DNA of 50,237 bases, from the NCBI RefSeq assembly GCF_003987355.1, contig NZ_PIPR01000006.1:1-50237 (forward strand). Direction: 5' to 3'. The stretch comes from Pseudidiomarina aestuarii. GTDB lineage: Bacteria; Pseudomonadota; Gammaproteobacteria; Enterobacterales; Alteromonadaceae. Under the pieces are notes generated by a model. The model was not told the origin of the DNA and ran no database searches. It saw only the letters and a program-made list of their open reading frames with translations. The translations under genes and the position numbers were made by a program. The first letter of the stretch is position 1. Each line of letters starts with the position of its first letter. Positions 26,796 through 35,081 of the stretch are shown here, in pieces.

Positions 26796-27352
26796 TGAAT
26801 TACGAGCAGAGTAGTCGAGCTCAGTGTGGCGCTGGATTGATGGAAACGATGCTGTTCCTAACCGTTTTTACTTGGTTGCTCAGTTCCGGGGTGGTCTGGC
26901 TTTGGGATACCGGTGAGCAGGAACTCACAAAAATCAACCACAGTCGTTCGGAGCTGTTGCAGCCACTGTGGGAGTCCCGCCACGGCAAGCTCAGTAACGA
27001 AGACCACTTTGCGAAAACCGTTAGCCCCATACTCAATCCATTGCGGCAATGGGGTGATATCAACCTGCCGTTGGCAACTTTGCGTGTTTTACCTGCAAGT
27101 AATGAGTCGATTGCGGTCGCTGTTCTTGAGAATAGTTGGTCGCCAACCTCATTCCATCAGTTATCTAAACGCCAACGAAATCTCACCAGCTTCGGACAAT
27201 TACAACGGTCTGGATTGCATCGTATCGTGCATGGTTTTGGAATCTTACCGATTGCGCGAGAGTTCGCTCAGCAATCTTTTCGCTTCGGCTGGAGCAATCC
27301 TGACGCAACGCTATACGAGTTAAAGTGTGTTGAGGTGTCCTGTGATGACTGA
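26795..27352 (+). CDS. Pseudopilin-like protein of the Tad locus (TadE/F-like)
   Basis: A 185-residue protein. It begins with a 12-residue leader, and cleavage after Gly12 would give AGLMETMLFLTVFTWLL, with Glu at +5 and a hydrophobic helix, which is the prepilin pattern used by TadE/TadF pseudopilins. The remaining 150 residues are hydrophilic and match nothing I know. The ATG at 26795 overlaps the preceding stop (TGATG) and follows GAGGAC; a GTG one codon upstream is possible. A role as a minor pilin is inferred. Confidence 0.7.
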   Translation: MNYEQSSRAQCGAGLMETMLFLTVFTWLLSSGVVWLWDTGEQELTKINHSRSELLQPLWESRHGKLSNEDHFAKTVSPILNPLRQWGDINLPLATLRVLPASNESIAVAVLENSWSPTSFHQLSKRQRNLTSFGQLQRSGLHRIVHGFGILPIAREFAQQSFRFGWSNPDATLYELKCVEVSCDD

Positions 27353-27833
27353 TCTGCCGTTGGATGACTGGCAAGCGATTCAAGTGAGTTCCGATCCCCG
27401 TTCTATCTGGCAACTCGAGTCCGCCCCGAGTCGTCAGGAGTGGGCTAGTCAAGAGTGCGCACAACAGCATATTCAACAGTATCTTTGGTTATGTTTAGAC
27501 ACTGACTATTTGTGGGTATACCAATACGTGTTGCAGCGCCATTGGTTAACGCGGCTGAGTCTGCACCACCCAACGCAACCGACCCAGCATTGGCTCGGTG
27601 ATGCACTACTTACCGAGAATATAGCACCTTTGCGGTTAGAGCTGTTCCATACGCATTGGAGCGCGAGACAAATACTCTCGCAGATTCAATTTCGGTATCG
27701 ACAGCGCATGCTCAGTCAGCCTTTTACTGGGTACCAACAGATGACTGTTGAGCTGCACCAGCCGAGTGAATACTGGTTTATTCAAGAGCAATCAATGGGA
27801 TCTCATGTGCTTCGGGTGACCTATGCGAACTAA
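27345..27833 (+). CDS. Unknown protein of the Tad locus
   Basis: A 162-residue protein without signal peptide, membrane helix or recognised domain. It is rich in Trp, Gln, His and Tyr (about ten Trp), which is unusual. It overlaps the preceding pseudopilin gene by 8 bases and the following one by 11, so it is clearly part of the operon. It may be a cytoplasmic accessory factor, but there is no direct evidence for any function. Confidence 0.7.
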   Translation: MTDLPLDDWQAIQVSSDPRSIWQLESAPSRQEWASQECAQQHIQQYLWLCLDTDYLWVYQYVLQRHWLTRLSLHHPTQPTQHWLGDALLTENIAPLRLELFHTHWSARQILSQIQFRYRQRMLSQPFTGYQQMTVELHQPSEYWFIQEQSMGSHVLRVTYAN

Positions 27834-28014
27834 GGGCCATGCCTTAACGGAAATGCTCATTGTTGCCGTGACACTTGGCTTCGCCTTATCTGTGCCTGTC
27901 AACGACCATCATCAAACAATAGGTGAGTTGGTGGTTCAGCTTTGGCAACAGTGGCAGCAAGTCGCTCATTGGACTTGGTCGTATTTGTTACTTATGGGAT
28001 GGGCGGCAGGATGA
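27823..28014 (+). CDS. Very short pseudopilin-like protein
   Basis: A 63-residue protein. A five-residue leader MRTKG would be removed to give HALTEMLIVAVTLGFAL, with Glu at +5 and a hydrophobic helix. The C-terminal half is Gln/Trp-rich and ends in a second hydrophobic stretch (WSYLLLMGWAAG). The stop overlaps the cpaB start (ATGA). It has the size of Flp pilins but differs from the first pilin of the locus, so it could be a second Flp-type subunit or a TadE-like minor pilin. Confidence 0.65.
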   Translation: MRTKGHALTEMLIVAVTLGFALSVPVNDHHQTIGELVVQLWQQWQQVAHWTWSYLLLMGWAAG

Positions 28015-28754
28015 CCGCGACTGACCAGGGTGTTCTTGCAGGCCTTTCTTGGCAGGTTCGATTTGTTCTCTTGCTAATCACAACCTGTGTACTGGGAAGC
28101 GCCGCTTATTTTTCAATTAATGCCTATGTGACTGCCACTAGTGCAGCTCAGCAAGCAGAGTTACGGGAACAAATGGTGGGAATCATTGTAATGGCTCGTG
28201 ATTTAGATGCAGAGCAAGTGATAACCGCCAATGACCTGCAACAACGCATGTATCCGCCGGAATACGTGAATGATAGTTGGTTAGTCCCCGCTGATGCCGA
28301 AGCTATCATCGGACGGAGTCTGACAACATTCGTTGAACGCGGGCAACCACTCACGCTCGCTGATCTGGAACTGGATTATTCACAGTTCTTTAGTCAACAG
28401 CTCGCTGAAGATGAGATTGCCGTGACTGTGACGCTTGGACTTGAGCAAAGTCATCATGGCATGCTGAGCATCGGCGACCGAGTCACCCTAGTATTGCGAG
28501 ATAGTCGCGATCAATTGCAACTTATTCAAAGGGTGCGGATTGCTGCCTTAGATCATTTTCAAAGCCATAACAATCATCATTTAACCTTGCCGACTACAGC
28601 GACGATAGCCATGAGTGCTGCACAAGCGAGCATGTTTGAGCAGTATCGTTTTCAATCGGTGAGTGTCTGGCTGCGGCATCCGCAAGCCTTACCCATTCGA
28701 TCCATCTCACAGCAGTCGAGACTTCACTTCTTTCAGCAGGAGCGTGTGCAGTGA
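28011..28754 (+). CDS. cpaB: Flp pilus assembly protein CpaB/RcpC (SAF domain)
   Basis: A 247-residue periplasmic protein with an N-terminal membrane helix (about 15-37). A SAF domain follows with VMARDLDAEQVITANDLQQRMYPPEYV (the A-x-x-L-x-x-x-x-x-I-x-x-x-D-L pattern), then RGQPLTLADLEL and an RcpC/CpaB C-terminal domain (AVTVTLGLEQ, LSIGDRVTLVL). In Tad systems this protein works with the secretin in the outer-membrane channel. The frame is open further upstream, but ATG 28011 overlaps the previous stop and gives the expected N-terminus. Confidence 0.88.
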   Translation: MTATDQGVLAGLSWQVRFVLLLITTCVLGSAAYFSINAYVTATSAAQQAELREQMVGIIVMARDLDAEQVITANDLQQRMYPPEYVNDSWLVPADAEAIIGRSLTTFVERGQPLTLADLELDYSQFFSQQLAEDEIAVTVTLGLEQSHHGMLSIGDRVTLVLRDSRDQLQLIQRVRIAALDHFQSHNNHHLTLPTTATIAMSAAQASMFEQYRFQSVSVWLRHPQALPIRSISQQSRLHFFQQERVQ

Positions 28755-29992
28755 TTAGCCCAACTCAGATACTCATGAGCCTCATATTCATTGGCGTCGC
28801 TGTATTGCCAATGAACGTCAGCGCCGACGGTCAATTGAACTCTGCAGCACAGGCTAAAGATTACGAAATTGAGATAGGGCAAACGTTCCTGATCCATGTT
28901 GAGGAAGGGAGTGACGTTGTGGTGGGCAGTGAACAACTGCTACAAGCTCAACTGATTCAGAATAATCAGCTCGTCATCAGTGGGCTGGCGCCTGGACACA
29001 GTGAAATTCTGATGCTAGCCCCCAATCGTGATCCGCAAACCATAAGGGTTCACATTAAAGCCCCCATAAATCGGCGTTTACATGCAGATCTAAAACAACT
29101 TCAAGCGATTTTACCGGAACTGATTGTTGATCAGGATGGCGATGTGATTCTATTGCGTGGCGTTCTAGATAGCGCTGCGCAGGAACATTTCGCGCATTTG
29201 GAAGAAGACTACCCCGAAGTGATGAATCGTATTCGTTGGCGCCAAGCAAAGCAGGTTCCTATGATTGAACTCGCAGTCCAAATTGCTGAGGTGAAGCGTC
29301 AGTATACGAGTCAGCTAGGTGTGCGCTGGCCACAACAAGTGATGGGACCTTTGGTGTCGAGCGACGCTGCACAAATCATTAGTATGCCGGTGGATATCCA
29401 AGCGGCTATCGATCTCTTAGAACGCGAAGGGCATGCTCGATTACTCGCCGAACCGCTACTATCCGCACGCAGCGGTGGTAGCGCCGAATTTCTTGTCGGT
29501 GGTGAGTTTCCGATACCTCAGGTGCTCGCGCAGGGACAACAGGATGTGACGTTTCGTGAGTATGGCATAGCACTCTCTATGGCTCCGGAATTACTCGGTG
29601 ATGGCTCGATTAAAACGCTGGTAGGGGCTGAAATCAGTTCCATCGATCCTGCTACTACAGTCAATGGCATTCCTGGAATTCTCAGTCGCAAAGTTTCTTC
29701 GGTTATTGCGGGTCGCTCAGGTGAGTCGATTGTGTTGTCAGGATTAATCAGTCACGAGCAGTCGCTGCAGACCGATCAATTTCCTGGACTGCACCGAGTG
29801 CCGCTATTAGGGCGTCTATTCTTGTCGGAACAATTCCGTTCAGCTGCCACCGAGCTTATCGTGATTGTGACTCCGCAAGTTCGTGATGATTCGCAGATCG
29901 ATCAAACCGCCGCCAAACGCGCGCAACGACAACGTGAGTTTTATCAAACAGCTGGGTGCACTGGGTTACGGGAGATTCACCATGCTCAGTAA
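28751..29992 (+). CDS. cpaC: Tad-type secretin CpaC/RcpA
   Basis: A 413-residue outer-membrane secretin through which the pilus leaves the cell. It has a signal peptide (1-25, ending MNVSADG), a short N-terminal pilus-and-secretin domain (about 35-105), a BON-like segment (about 110-160), and a secretin domain with ARLLAEPLLSARSGGSAEFLVGGEFPIP, a hallmark of the RcpA/CpaC group, ending in LLGRLFLSEQFRSAATELIVIVTPQ. It is somewhat shorter than usual family members. It starts with GTG at 28751 on the cpaB stop and overlaps cpaF by 11 bases. Confidence 0.92.
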   Translation: MISPTQILMSLIFIGVAVLPMNVSADGQLNSAAQAKDYEIEIGQTFLIHVEEGSDVVVGSEQLLQAQLIQNNQLVISGLAPGHSEILMLAPNRDPQTIRVHIKAPINRRLHADLKQLQAILPELIVDQDGDVILLRGVLDSAAQEHFAHLEEDYPEVMNRIRWRQAKQVPMIELAVQIAEVKRQYTSQLGVRWPQQVMGPLVSSDAAQIISMPVDIQAAIDLLEREGHARLLAEPLLSARSGGSAEFLVGGEFPIPQVLAQGQQDVTFREYGIALSMAPELLGDGSIKTLVGAEISSIDPATTVNGIPGILSRKVSSVIAGRSGESIVLSGLISHEQSLQTDQFPGLHRVPLLGRLFLSEQFRSAATELIVIVTPQVRDDSQIDQTAAKRAQRQREFYQTAGCTGLREIHHAQ

Positions 29993-31169
29993 TCAACAGC
30001 GGCAACAGCTCGCAGGTGAGTTGAAACAGCGCCTACAACGTCTCCCTCAGTCAGCAAGCCCGTTGCACTCGGCACAGTTAAACACATCTGCGCTGTCTAT
30101 CTTGGAGTCCGTAGTCAACGAATCCCGAGGTAGTCTGATAGCGAATGCAGAGGAGCTAACCGATATCGTTGAGGATTGTATTGGTTTTGGCTGCATTGCC
30201 AGATTATTGAATGATCCGACGATAACCGAGGTGATGGTGAATGACTATCGTTCTATTTTCATCGAACGTGATGGGAGACTGGAAAAGTCGTTGGTGAGCT
30301 TTGCGCAAGAGTCCGATCTTTTGCGTGTCATCGATCGAATAGTGATTCCATTGGGACGTCGCTTAGATAGCTCGCAGCCGATGGTTGATGCGCGCTTACC
30401 CGATGGTTCACGCGTGAACGCTGTGCTAGCGCCGCTGGCGATTCGAGGAGCCTGTCTCACCATTCGTAAGTTCAGTCCCAGTTTGTTAACTCTGAGTGAT
30501 TTGATTAAGCAGGGTGCGCTGTCAAAATCCGCTGCCGACTATTTGCAAGCCGCGATATCGCAACGTAAGAACATGCTCATCTCGGGAGGGACGGGGAGCG
30601 GCAAGACGACACTGCTCAATATTCTCTCGGCAGAAATACCCTCGGAACAACGCATCGTCTCTATTGAGGATGCAGCAGAATTGAAGCTGCCGCACGATAA
30701 TTTAGTCGCACTGGAAGCTCGGCCGAATAATAGCGAGGGTGTTGGCAGTATAAGTATTCGTGAGCTACTGATGAATGCACTCCGAATGCGGCCTGATCGC
30801 ATTATTATTGGTGAGTGCCGCGGAGCAGAGGCTCTAGATATGCTGCAGGCCATGAATACCGGACATGATGGTTCGTTGACGACCTTACACGCCAATTCCC
30901 CGAGAGATGCTCTGCAGCGTTTAGAAGTGATGGTGTTGATGGCCGGATTAGATCTGCCACTGGCGGCAATTCGTCAGCAAATGAGCAGCGCGGTAGACGT
31001 CGTCATCCAAATAGCGCGCAGTGGTGGCGGTGCTCGGCAAGTTACTGCAATTACTGAATTAAGTGGTTTGGAGGGACAACAATTTCAGCTTACCCCAATT
31101 TTTCACCGCATCGATAAGGACTTGGTGACAACAGGCATTGGCTCTGAGTGGTATCGCTCATGTCCATGA
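29982..31169 (+). CDS. cpaF: Tad pilus secretion ATPase CpaF/TadA
   Basis: A hexameric type II/IV secretion ATPase of 395 residues that powers pilus assembly from the cytoplasm. Visible are the CpaF domain opener NDPTITEVMVNDYRSIFIER, VDARLPDGSRVNAV, Walker A SGGTGSGKTT (201-210), the Asp box, the Walker B region RMRPDRIIIGECRGAEALDMLQAMNTGHDG, and the His box SLTTLHANSP. In most Tad loci a tadZ/cpaE gene stands between the secretin and cpaF; here the two overlap directly. The ATG at 29982 is chosen over the longer frame because the upstream codons lie within the secretin gene. Confidence 0.95.
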   Translation: MLSNQQRQQLAGELKQRLQRLPQSASPLHSAQLNTSALSILESVVNESRGSLIANAEELTDIVEDCIGFGCIARLLNDPTITEVMVNDYRSIFIERDGRLEKSLVSFAQESDLLRVIDRIVIPLGRRLDSSQPMVDARLPDGSRVNAVLAPLAIRGACLTIRKFSPSLLTLSDLIKQGALSKSAADYLQAAISQRKNMLISGGTGSGKTTLLNILSAEIPSEQRIVSIEDAAELKLPHDNLVALEARPNNSEGVGSISIRELLMNALRMRPDRIIIGECRGAEALDMLQAMNTGHDGSLTTLHANSPRDALQRLEVMVLMAGLDLPLAAIRQQMSSAVDVVIQIARSGGGARQVTAITELSGLEGQQFQLTPIFHRIDKDLVTTGIGSEWYRSCP

Positions 31170-32023
31170 ATCAGTGGGGAATCATCAGCACTCTGGTTGC
31201 TCTTGCAGCAAGTGTAAGTATGGCACTGACACTTGCCTTGCTGCAAAAATCGCGATTGCATGCTTTGCAACAACAAGTCTTTGCCAGAACTGAGGCTAGC
31301 CTTGCTGAGTTTTTGATCTTTCTTCCGGCACTCCAGTTCTGGAGTTTGATTGGCATTGTTATTGGACCGACAGCGGTGCTCATACTGATTCAGTTTGGTT
31401 TGTTGTGGGCGTTTGCTGCGACGTTGGCTGCTTTTTTAATCCTCCCTTGGTTACGACGTTATTGGCACGGTCGTCGATGTACGAAGATATCTCGACAGTT
31501 GCCTGATGTCGTCCAAGCGCTCGCCAATGCACTTGCGGCTGGGTTGGCGTTAGCCCCCGCTTTTGAGGCGGTACATCCGCGGCTTCCCGAGCCGATCAAA
31601 CAGGAATTTATTCTCCTTAACAGACGCTTGCAATTTGGTGATTCATTATCGTCGGGCTTGCAGGACTTCTATCGCAGGGTTCCGCGTGGCGGTGTCTATC
31701 AATTGTATTTAGCGCTGACGTTAGGCAGTCAGCACGGCTCGCAACAAGTGACAATCCTTCAGCGTTTGGCGAAATCGCTACGACAAAAAATCTACGCGGA
31801 AGAGCGATTGCGAAGTCTGTCTGCACAAGCTCGGCTGCAGGGGCGGGTGATGCTGTTCTTGCCAGTGGGTTTATATATCGTTTTGAACTGGGTACAGCCC
31901 ACAGGTAATGAGCTACTGACGAATACCCGAATGGGGCAAATGATGTTGTTTGGGGCGGCATTATTGATGTTGCTTGGTCATCTGGTTGTGCGCCAACTGG
32001 TTCGGACGACGCCTGATGACTGA
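31160..32023 (+). CDS. tadB: Tad inner-membrane platform protein TadB
   Basis: A 287-residue membrane protein. Hydrophobic helices lie near residues 8-25, about 55-95 and the C-terminus, with the T2SSF/TadB cytoplasmic domain between them: RQLPDVVQALANALAAGLALAPAFE is the conserved opening, and GSQHGSQQVTILQRLAKSLR follows. With TadC it forms the platform on which CpaF acts. The start is ATG 31160 or ATG 31166; the latter overlaps the cpaF stop as ATGA. Confidence 0.9.
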   Translation: MSMNQWGIISTLVALAASVSMALTLALLQKSRLHALQQQVFARTEASLAEFLIFLPALQFWSLIGIVIGPTAVLILIQFGLLWAFAATLAAFLILPWLRRYWHGRRCTKISRQLPDVVQALANALAAGLALAPAFEAVHPRLPEPIKQEFILLNRRLQFGDSLSSGLQDFYRRVPRGGVYQLYLALTLGSQHGSQQVTILQRLAKSLRQKIYAEERLRSLSAQARLQGRVMLFLPVGLYIVLNWVQPTGNELLTNTRMGQMMLFGAALLMLLGHLVVRQLVRTTPDD

Positions 32024-32831
32024 GGCTTTGTTACTGCTAGTGGCAGGGAGTTGTCTCATGGTGTCACTCTTCATTGTCTGGCGACTCATCGAACAGTGCA
32101 TGGCGAGCGGATTTGCGGATCGCCTGATGACTAAGGTGCAGTCAGCGCTTCCACATTCGATAGCCAGTTATCTCGAGCAGCTTTGGTTGCGCTCTCAACA
32201 AAATGACTCAACCGGCAGTAACACGGTCAAGACACAGTCCCAGTGGTTACTGCAGCGAGTTCTCGTTGTCGTCGCTGTGTCCGTACTGGTGGTGATTCCA
32301 CAACCCAATAATCAGCGTCTACTGGTGATCTTGGTGTTTGGTGTTTGGCTGCTGAAGCGACAGCAACAACGTCGGTTCTGGGCGGATCAAATTGAACGGC
32401 AGTGGCCAGCGACTCTGGATATCTATGCCATGCTGTTGCTCTCGGGACTTTCGCAGCGCGCTGCAATTTATTCTATGGCAGCTCTCCCAAACCCATCCAG
32501 AGCGACGTGGCTGTTGCAACGAGTGCAACGAGACATTCAAACGGGAACCGACTTGGAAGCGGCGCTGAAGCAGCTTAGCGAGTCGCAGCAAAGTGTGTGG
32601 ATCCAGCATTTTGTAACGGCATCGATTCAGTCGTTGCGCTACGGCAGTCAGCTCGCTGAAACCCTATTTAATCAAGCTGACGAGGCTCGACAGAAGCAAA
32701 TTATCGATGCTGAAAAACGTGCTCAAGAAGTCGGCGTAAAGCTCTTATTTCCGCTTTTATTTTGCTTTTTTCCAGTGACTTTTTTGATCATTCTCGGCCC
32801 ACTAGTTTTGCGATTTCTACACGGAGGTTAG
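32016..32831 (+). CDS. tadC: Tad inner-membrane platform protein TadC
   Basis: A 271-residue membrane protein with helices near residues 3-22, about 85-115 and 245-268. A T2SSF-type domain includes WPATLDIYAMLLLSGLSQRAAIYSMA, GTDLEAALKQL, and the highly typical ending QLAETLFNQADEARQKQIIDAEKRAQEVGVKLLFPLLFCFFPVTFLIILGP. This last segment is nearly diagnostic for TadC. It overlaps tadB by eight bases. The DUF192 gene begins two bases after its stop. Confidence 0.93.
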   Translation: MTEALLLLVAGSCLMVSLFIVWRLIEQCMASGFADRLMTKVQSALPHSIASYLEQLWLRSQQNDSTGSNTVKTQSQWLLQRVLVVVAVSVLVVIPQPNNQRLLVILVFGVWLLKRQQQRRFWADQIERQWPATLDIYAMLLLSGLSQRAAIYSMAALPNPSRATWLLQRVQRDIQTGTDLEAALKQLSESQQSVWIQHFVTASIQSLRYGSQLAETLFNQADEARQKQIIDAEKRAQEVGVKLLFPLLFCFFPVTFLIILGPLVLRFLHGG

Positions 32832-32833
32832 TC

Positions 32834-33229
32834 ATGGCAACGGAAACTCTCGAGTTTGGACGGTTTTATGTTCACTCGTACAACTTGTGTCTATGGAAGC
32901 GCGTGAAGGTAATGCGCTATTTTCCGCAACGTTTGATGGGCATGCTGAAGCTGCGTGGATGTAACCGTCAGACTGCGTATTGGTTTCCATGCTGTCGCTC
33001 AATCCATACTTGGGGCATGCGTTTTGCAATCGATGTCGTTGCATTGGACCGCCAACAGAAAATTGTTGGTATTTATCGGAACATTCAGCCGGGTCAATTT
33101 CTGCGGTGTCCAGAAGCCTATTCAATTGTGGAATGCGAAGCAGGCTGTCAGCTGCCGCTCGAGATTTGGTTCGGCGAACAATTAAGGTTTGAACTGATGA
33201 CTGAAACCGAGGGGGAGTTGTATGAATAG
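32834..33229 (+). CDS. DUF192-family protein in the Tad locus
   Basis: A 131-residue protein with the DUF192 core: MLKLRG near residue 37, the motif HTWGMRFAIDVVALDRQQKIV (in the family usually an F-W-M-x-x-x-x-x-x-L-D type), and ECEAG near the C-terminus. Most DUF192 proteins are exported; this one shows no signal peptide. The function of the family is unknown. The gene is locked between tadC and the TPR lipoprotein gene (eight-base overlap), so a role in pilus assembly is plausible. The ATG at 32834 follows GGAGG. Confidence 0.85.
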   Translation: MATETLEFGRFYVHSYNLCLWKRVKVMRYFPQRLMGMLKLRGCNRQTAYWFPCCRSIHTWGMRFAIDVVALDRQQKIVGIYRNIQPGQFLRCPEAYSIVECEAGCQLPLEIWFGEQLRFELMTETEGELYE

Positions 33230-33671
33230 GTTAAGTCTACTCTGGGTGCTGATGTGTGTAGGTTGTGCGAGCACTAGTCAGCAAGAAGAACCTTTCGTTC
33301 AGCAACTACAAAAGACTGCGGCAGCGGCATATCACATCGGTGATTTACATCAAGCAGAGGGGCTTTGGCAGCAGGCGGTGGCAGCCAACCCTGGGGCTTA
33401 TTCAAACTGGTGTTCATTAGGTCAAGTAAGGTTCCGATTGCATCAATACGATGCCTCCGCAGTTGGCTATCAACGTTGTTTAGAGGGAGATTCGGCACAA
33501 CCATTGGTTTGGCATAACTTGGCGGCAGTGCGCCTGCGGCAGGCAACAGAAGCGCTACTGGAGGGGTCTATACATCTCGATGATAGACCCGAAAATGAGC
33601 ACATTAAGCGCCAATATCAAGCGTTGCTTAATCAACTGTTAAAGCTCCAAAGAGCGACAGTTAAACCTTAG
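33222..33671 (+). CDS. TPR-repeat lipoprotein, TadD-like
   Basis: A 149-residue predicted lipoprotein. The signal peptide ends in MCVGCAS with a lipobox cysteine. Two to three tetratricopeptide repeats follow (AAYHIGDLHQAEGLWQQAVAANP and SNWCSLGQVRFRLHQYDASAVGYQRCL). TadD of other Tad systems is likewise a TPR lipoprotein thought to act as a pilotin or assembly scaffold, so the position after tadB-tadC supports this call. Shorter than typical TadD. Confidence 0.8.
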   Translation: MNRLSLLWVLMCVGCASTSQQEEPFVQQLQKTAAAAYHIGDLHQAEGLWQQAVAANPGAYSNWCSLGQVRFRLHQYDASAVGYQRCLEGDSAQPLVWHNLAAVRLRQATEALLEGSIHLDDRPENEHIKRQYQALLNQLLKLQRATVKP

Positions 33672-33680
33672 GGGTTCGGT

Positions 33681-34388
33681 ATGAAGGTTAGACATAGCCG
33701 AGGCTATTTTCTGCCGCTCGCAGTTCTTATTGCGGGCATTTTAACCGCTACCTGGGTTAATCAGTTTAGACCCAGTGATGATGTGACGGATTGGCATGAG
33801 GCGAGTAGGGTTCTTGACGACATCTTATTTTGGCAGCAAGCAGCAGTTTATTTTCGAATTGATTCCGGAACCTGGCCAAGGTCACTGACTGATGTGGAGT
33901 CTCTTTATACGATTCCGTGGGCGCCAAGTTATTTATCTGGATTTCAACGATTGGGGACTTTTGTGATTCAGTTTCAATCTGCTAACGCGTCAGTCATCCA
34001 GAAGTTGCCTGAAGATCATTCTTTAGGTTTGCGGAAGGTGGGAGACCAAGTTTTTGAACTGGTCATGTCTGATTCGAAAATATTGCTACCGAGTCCGGAT
34101 ATTCTGCTGCGGGATGGAACGGAGCAACGAGTGGAGACGACAATTGATGCCGATCAACACAATCTCATCTCAATAGGGCAGTTAGATGGTGTGTTATTGA
34201 CTACGTTGGATGGGAGTAGTTTAGCGGGGAGTTTTGTGACAGCAAACGCTACCACACTGCATTCAAATCGAATCACTGCAGACAATATCATTATTGCCGG
34301 CAGAGGTGTGAACGTGGACTTTCAGCAACTTGTCGCATTAAACACGGCTATCCGGAATTGTATCGAGGTTACTCGTTATTGTTTATGA
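33681..34388 (+). CDS. Pilin-like protein of unknown function at the end of the Tad locus
   Basis: A 235-residue protein. A basic start (MKVRHSRG) precedes YFLPLAVLIAGILTATW, which looks like a type IV pilin N-terminus with a possible cleavage after Gly8 but with Leu instead of Glu at +5. The rest includes a segment like pilin alpha-1 (SRVLDDILFWQQAAVYF) and a C-terminal part rich in short beta-like repeats (LLTTLDGSSLAGSFVTANATTLHSNRITADNIIIAG). This reminds me of PilV-type tip adhesins, but the resemblance is weak. It is the last plus-strand gene before the convergent mrp operon. The ribosome site is weak (GGGGTTCGG). Confidence 0.68.
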   Translation: MKVRHSRGYFLPLAVLIAGILTATWVNQFRPSDDVTDWHEASRVLDDILFWQQAAVYFRIDSGTWPRSLTDVESLYTIPWAPSYLSGFQRLGTFVIQFQSANASVIQKLPEDHSLGLRKVGDQVFELVMSDSKILLPSPDILLRDGTEQRVETTIDADQHNLISIGQLDGVLLTTLDGSSLAGSFVTANATTLHSNRITADNIIIAGRGVNVDFQQLVALNTAIRNCIEVTRYCL

Positions 34389-34401
34389 GCGCGGCAGCGC
34401 G

Positions 34402-34800
34402 TCAGTCGGCACGCTCACTATCGCGCTCTTTCGCAGTATGTTGGCTCTTGTCACTGTAGTCTTCAGGATGTTCGCGCAAATCACGCGTGGAGCTAATCAT
34501 TTTGTACTCTAAATGGAGACCCGCTTTCGCTAATAAATGGGCGCTAATGGGCGCTGTCATAAACAGGAAAATGGCAATAAGTAACTCATGCAGACTCAAC
34601 GAATCAGACACCGAAAAGTACACGATAGAACCAAGAATAATGCCCCCCACACCCAAGGTGGTGTTTTTGGTTGGAGCATGAAGACGAGTCATAAAGTCTG
34701 GTAGTCGCAGCAGGCCATATGAACCGACCGCAGCAAAACTTGCACCAATAATGATGAAGAAGCTGGCTAAGTAATCGGCCCAAGTTGGAAGTTCTAACAT
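34402..34800 (-). CDS. mrpG: Mrp Na+/H+ antiporter subunit G
   Basis: A 132-residue small membrane subunit with three helices. The family pattern is clear: SFFIIIGASFAAVGSYGLLRLPDFMTRLHAPTKNTTLGVGG (R-x-P-D-x-x-x-R-x-H-A). The highly charged C-terminal tail (SSTRDLREHPEDYS and on) is cytoplasmic. It is the last gene of the antiporter operon, 11 bases after mrpF. Confidence 0.95.
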   Translation of the reverse strand: MLELPTWADYLASFFIIIGASFAAVGSYGLLRLPDFMTRLHAPTKNTTLGVGGIILGSIVYFSVSDSLSLHELLIAIFLFMTAPISAHLLAKAGLHLEYKMISSTRDLREHPEDYSDKSQHTAKERDSERAD

Positions 34801-34811
34801 GACAGGTTCCC

Positions 34812-35081
34812 TTATTCGATGATGTCGCCGCGCAACAAAAATTTCGTTGCGGCAATGGTGCCAATAAAACCTAGCATGGCGATCAGCACAGCGGCCTCAA
34901 AATAGGCAGTCGAGTTATGCCAGATGCCGAGTAAGATCAGCAACGCCAACGAATTAATATAAATGGTATCGAGTGCCAAGATGCGATCTGCCGCATCGGG
35001 GCCAAGAAACAACCGATAGATGTTCATCAGCAGTGCTATTGAGAACATCACGAAGGCAAATGGCACAGCAAAAGCTAACAT
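34812..35081 (-). CDS. mrpF: Mrp Na+/H+ antiporter subunit F
   Basis: An 89-residue membrane subunit with three helices. The conserved RLFLGPDAADRILALDTI segment (R-x-x-x-G-P-x-x-x-D-R-I-x-A-x-D) identifies MrpF/PhaF. It overlaps mrpE by seven bases, so its synthesis is tied to that of E. Confidence 0.95.
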   Translation of the reverse strand: MLAFAVPFAFVMFSIALLMNIYRLFLGPDAADRILALDTIYINSLALLILLGIWHNSTAYFEAAVLIAMLGFIGTIAATKFLLRGDIIE

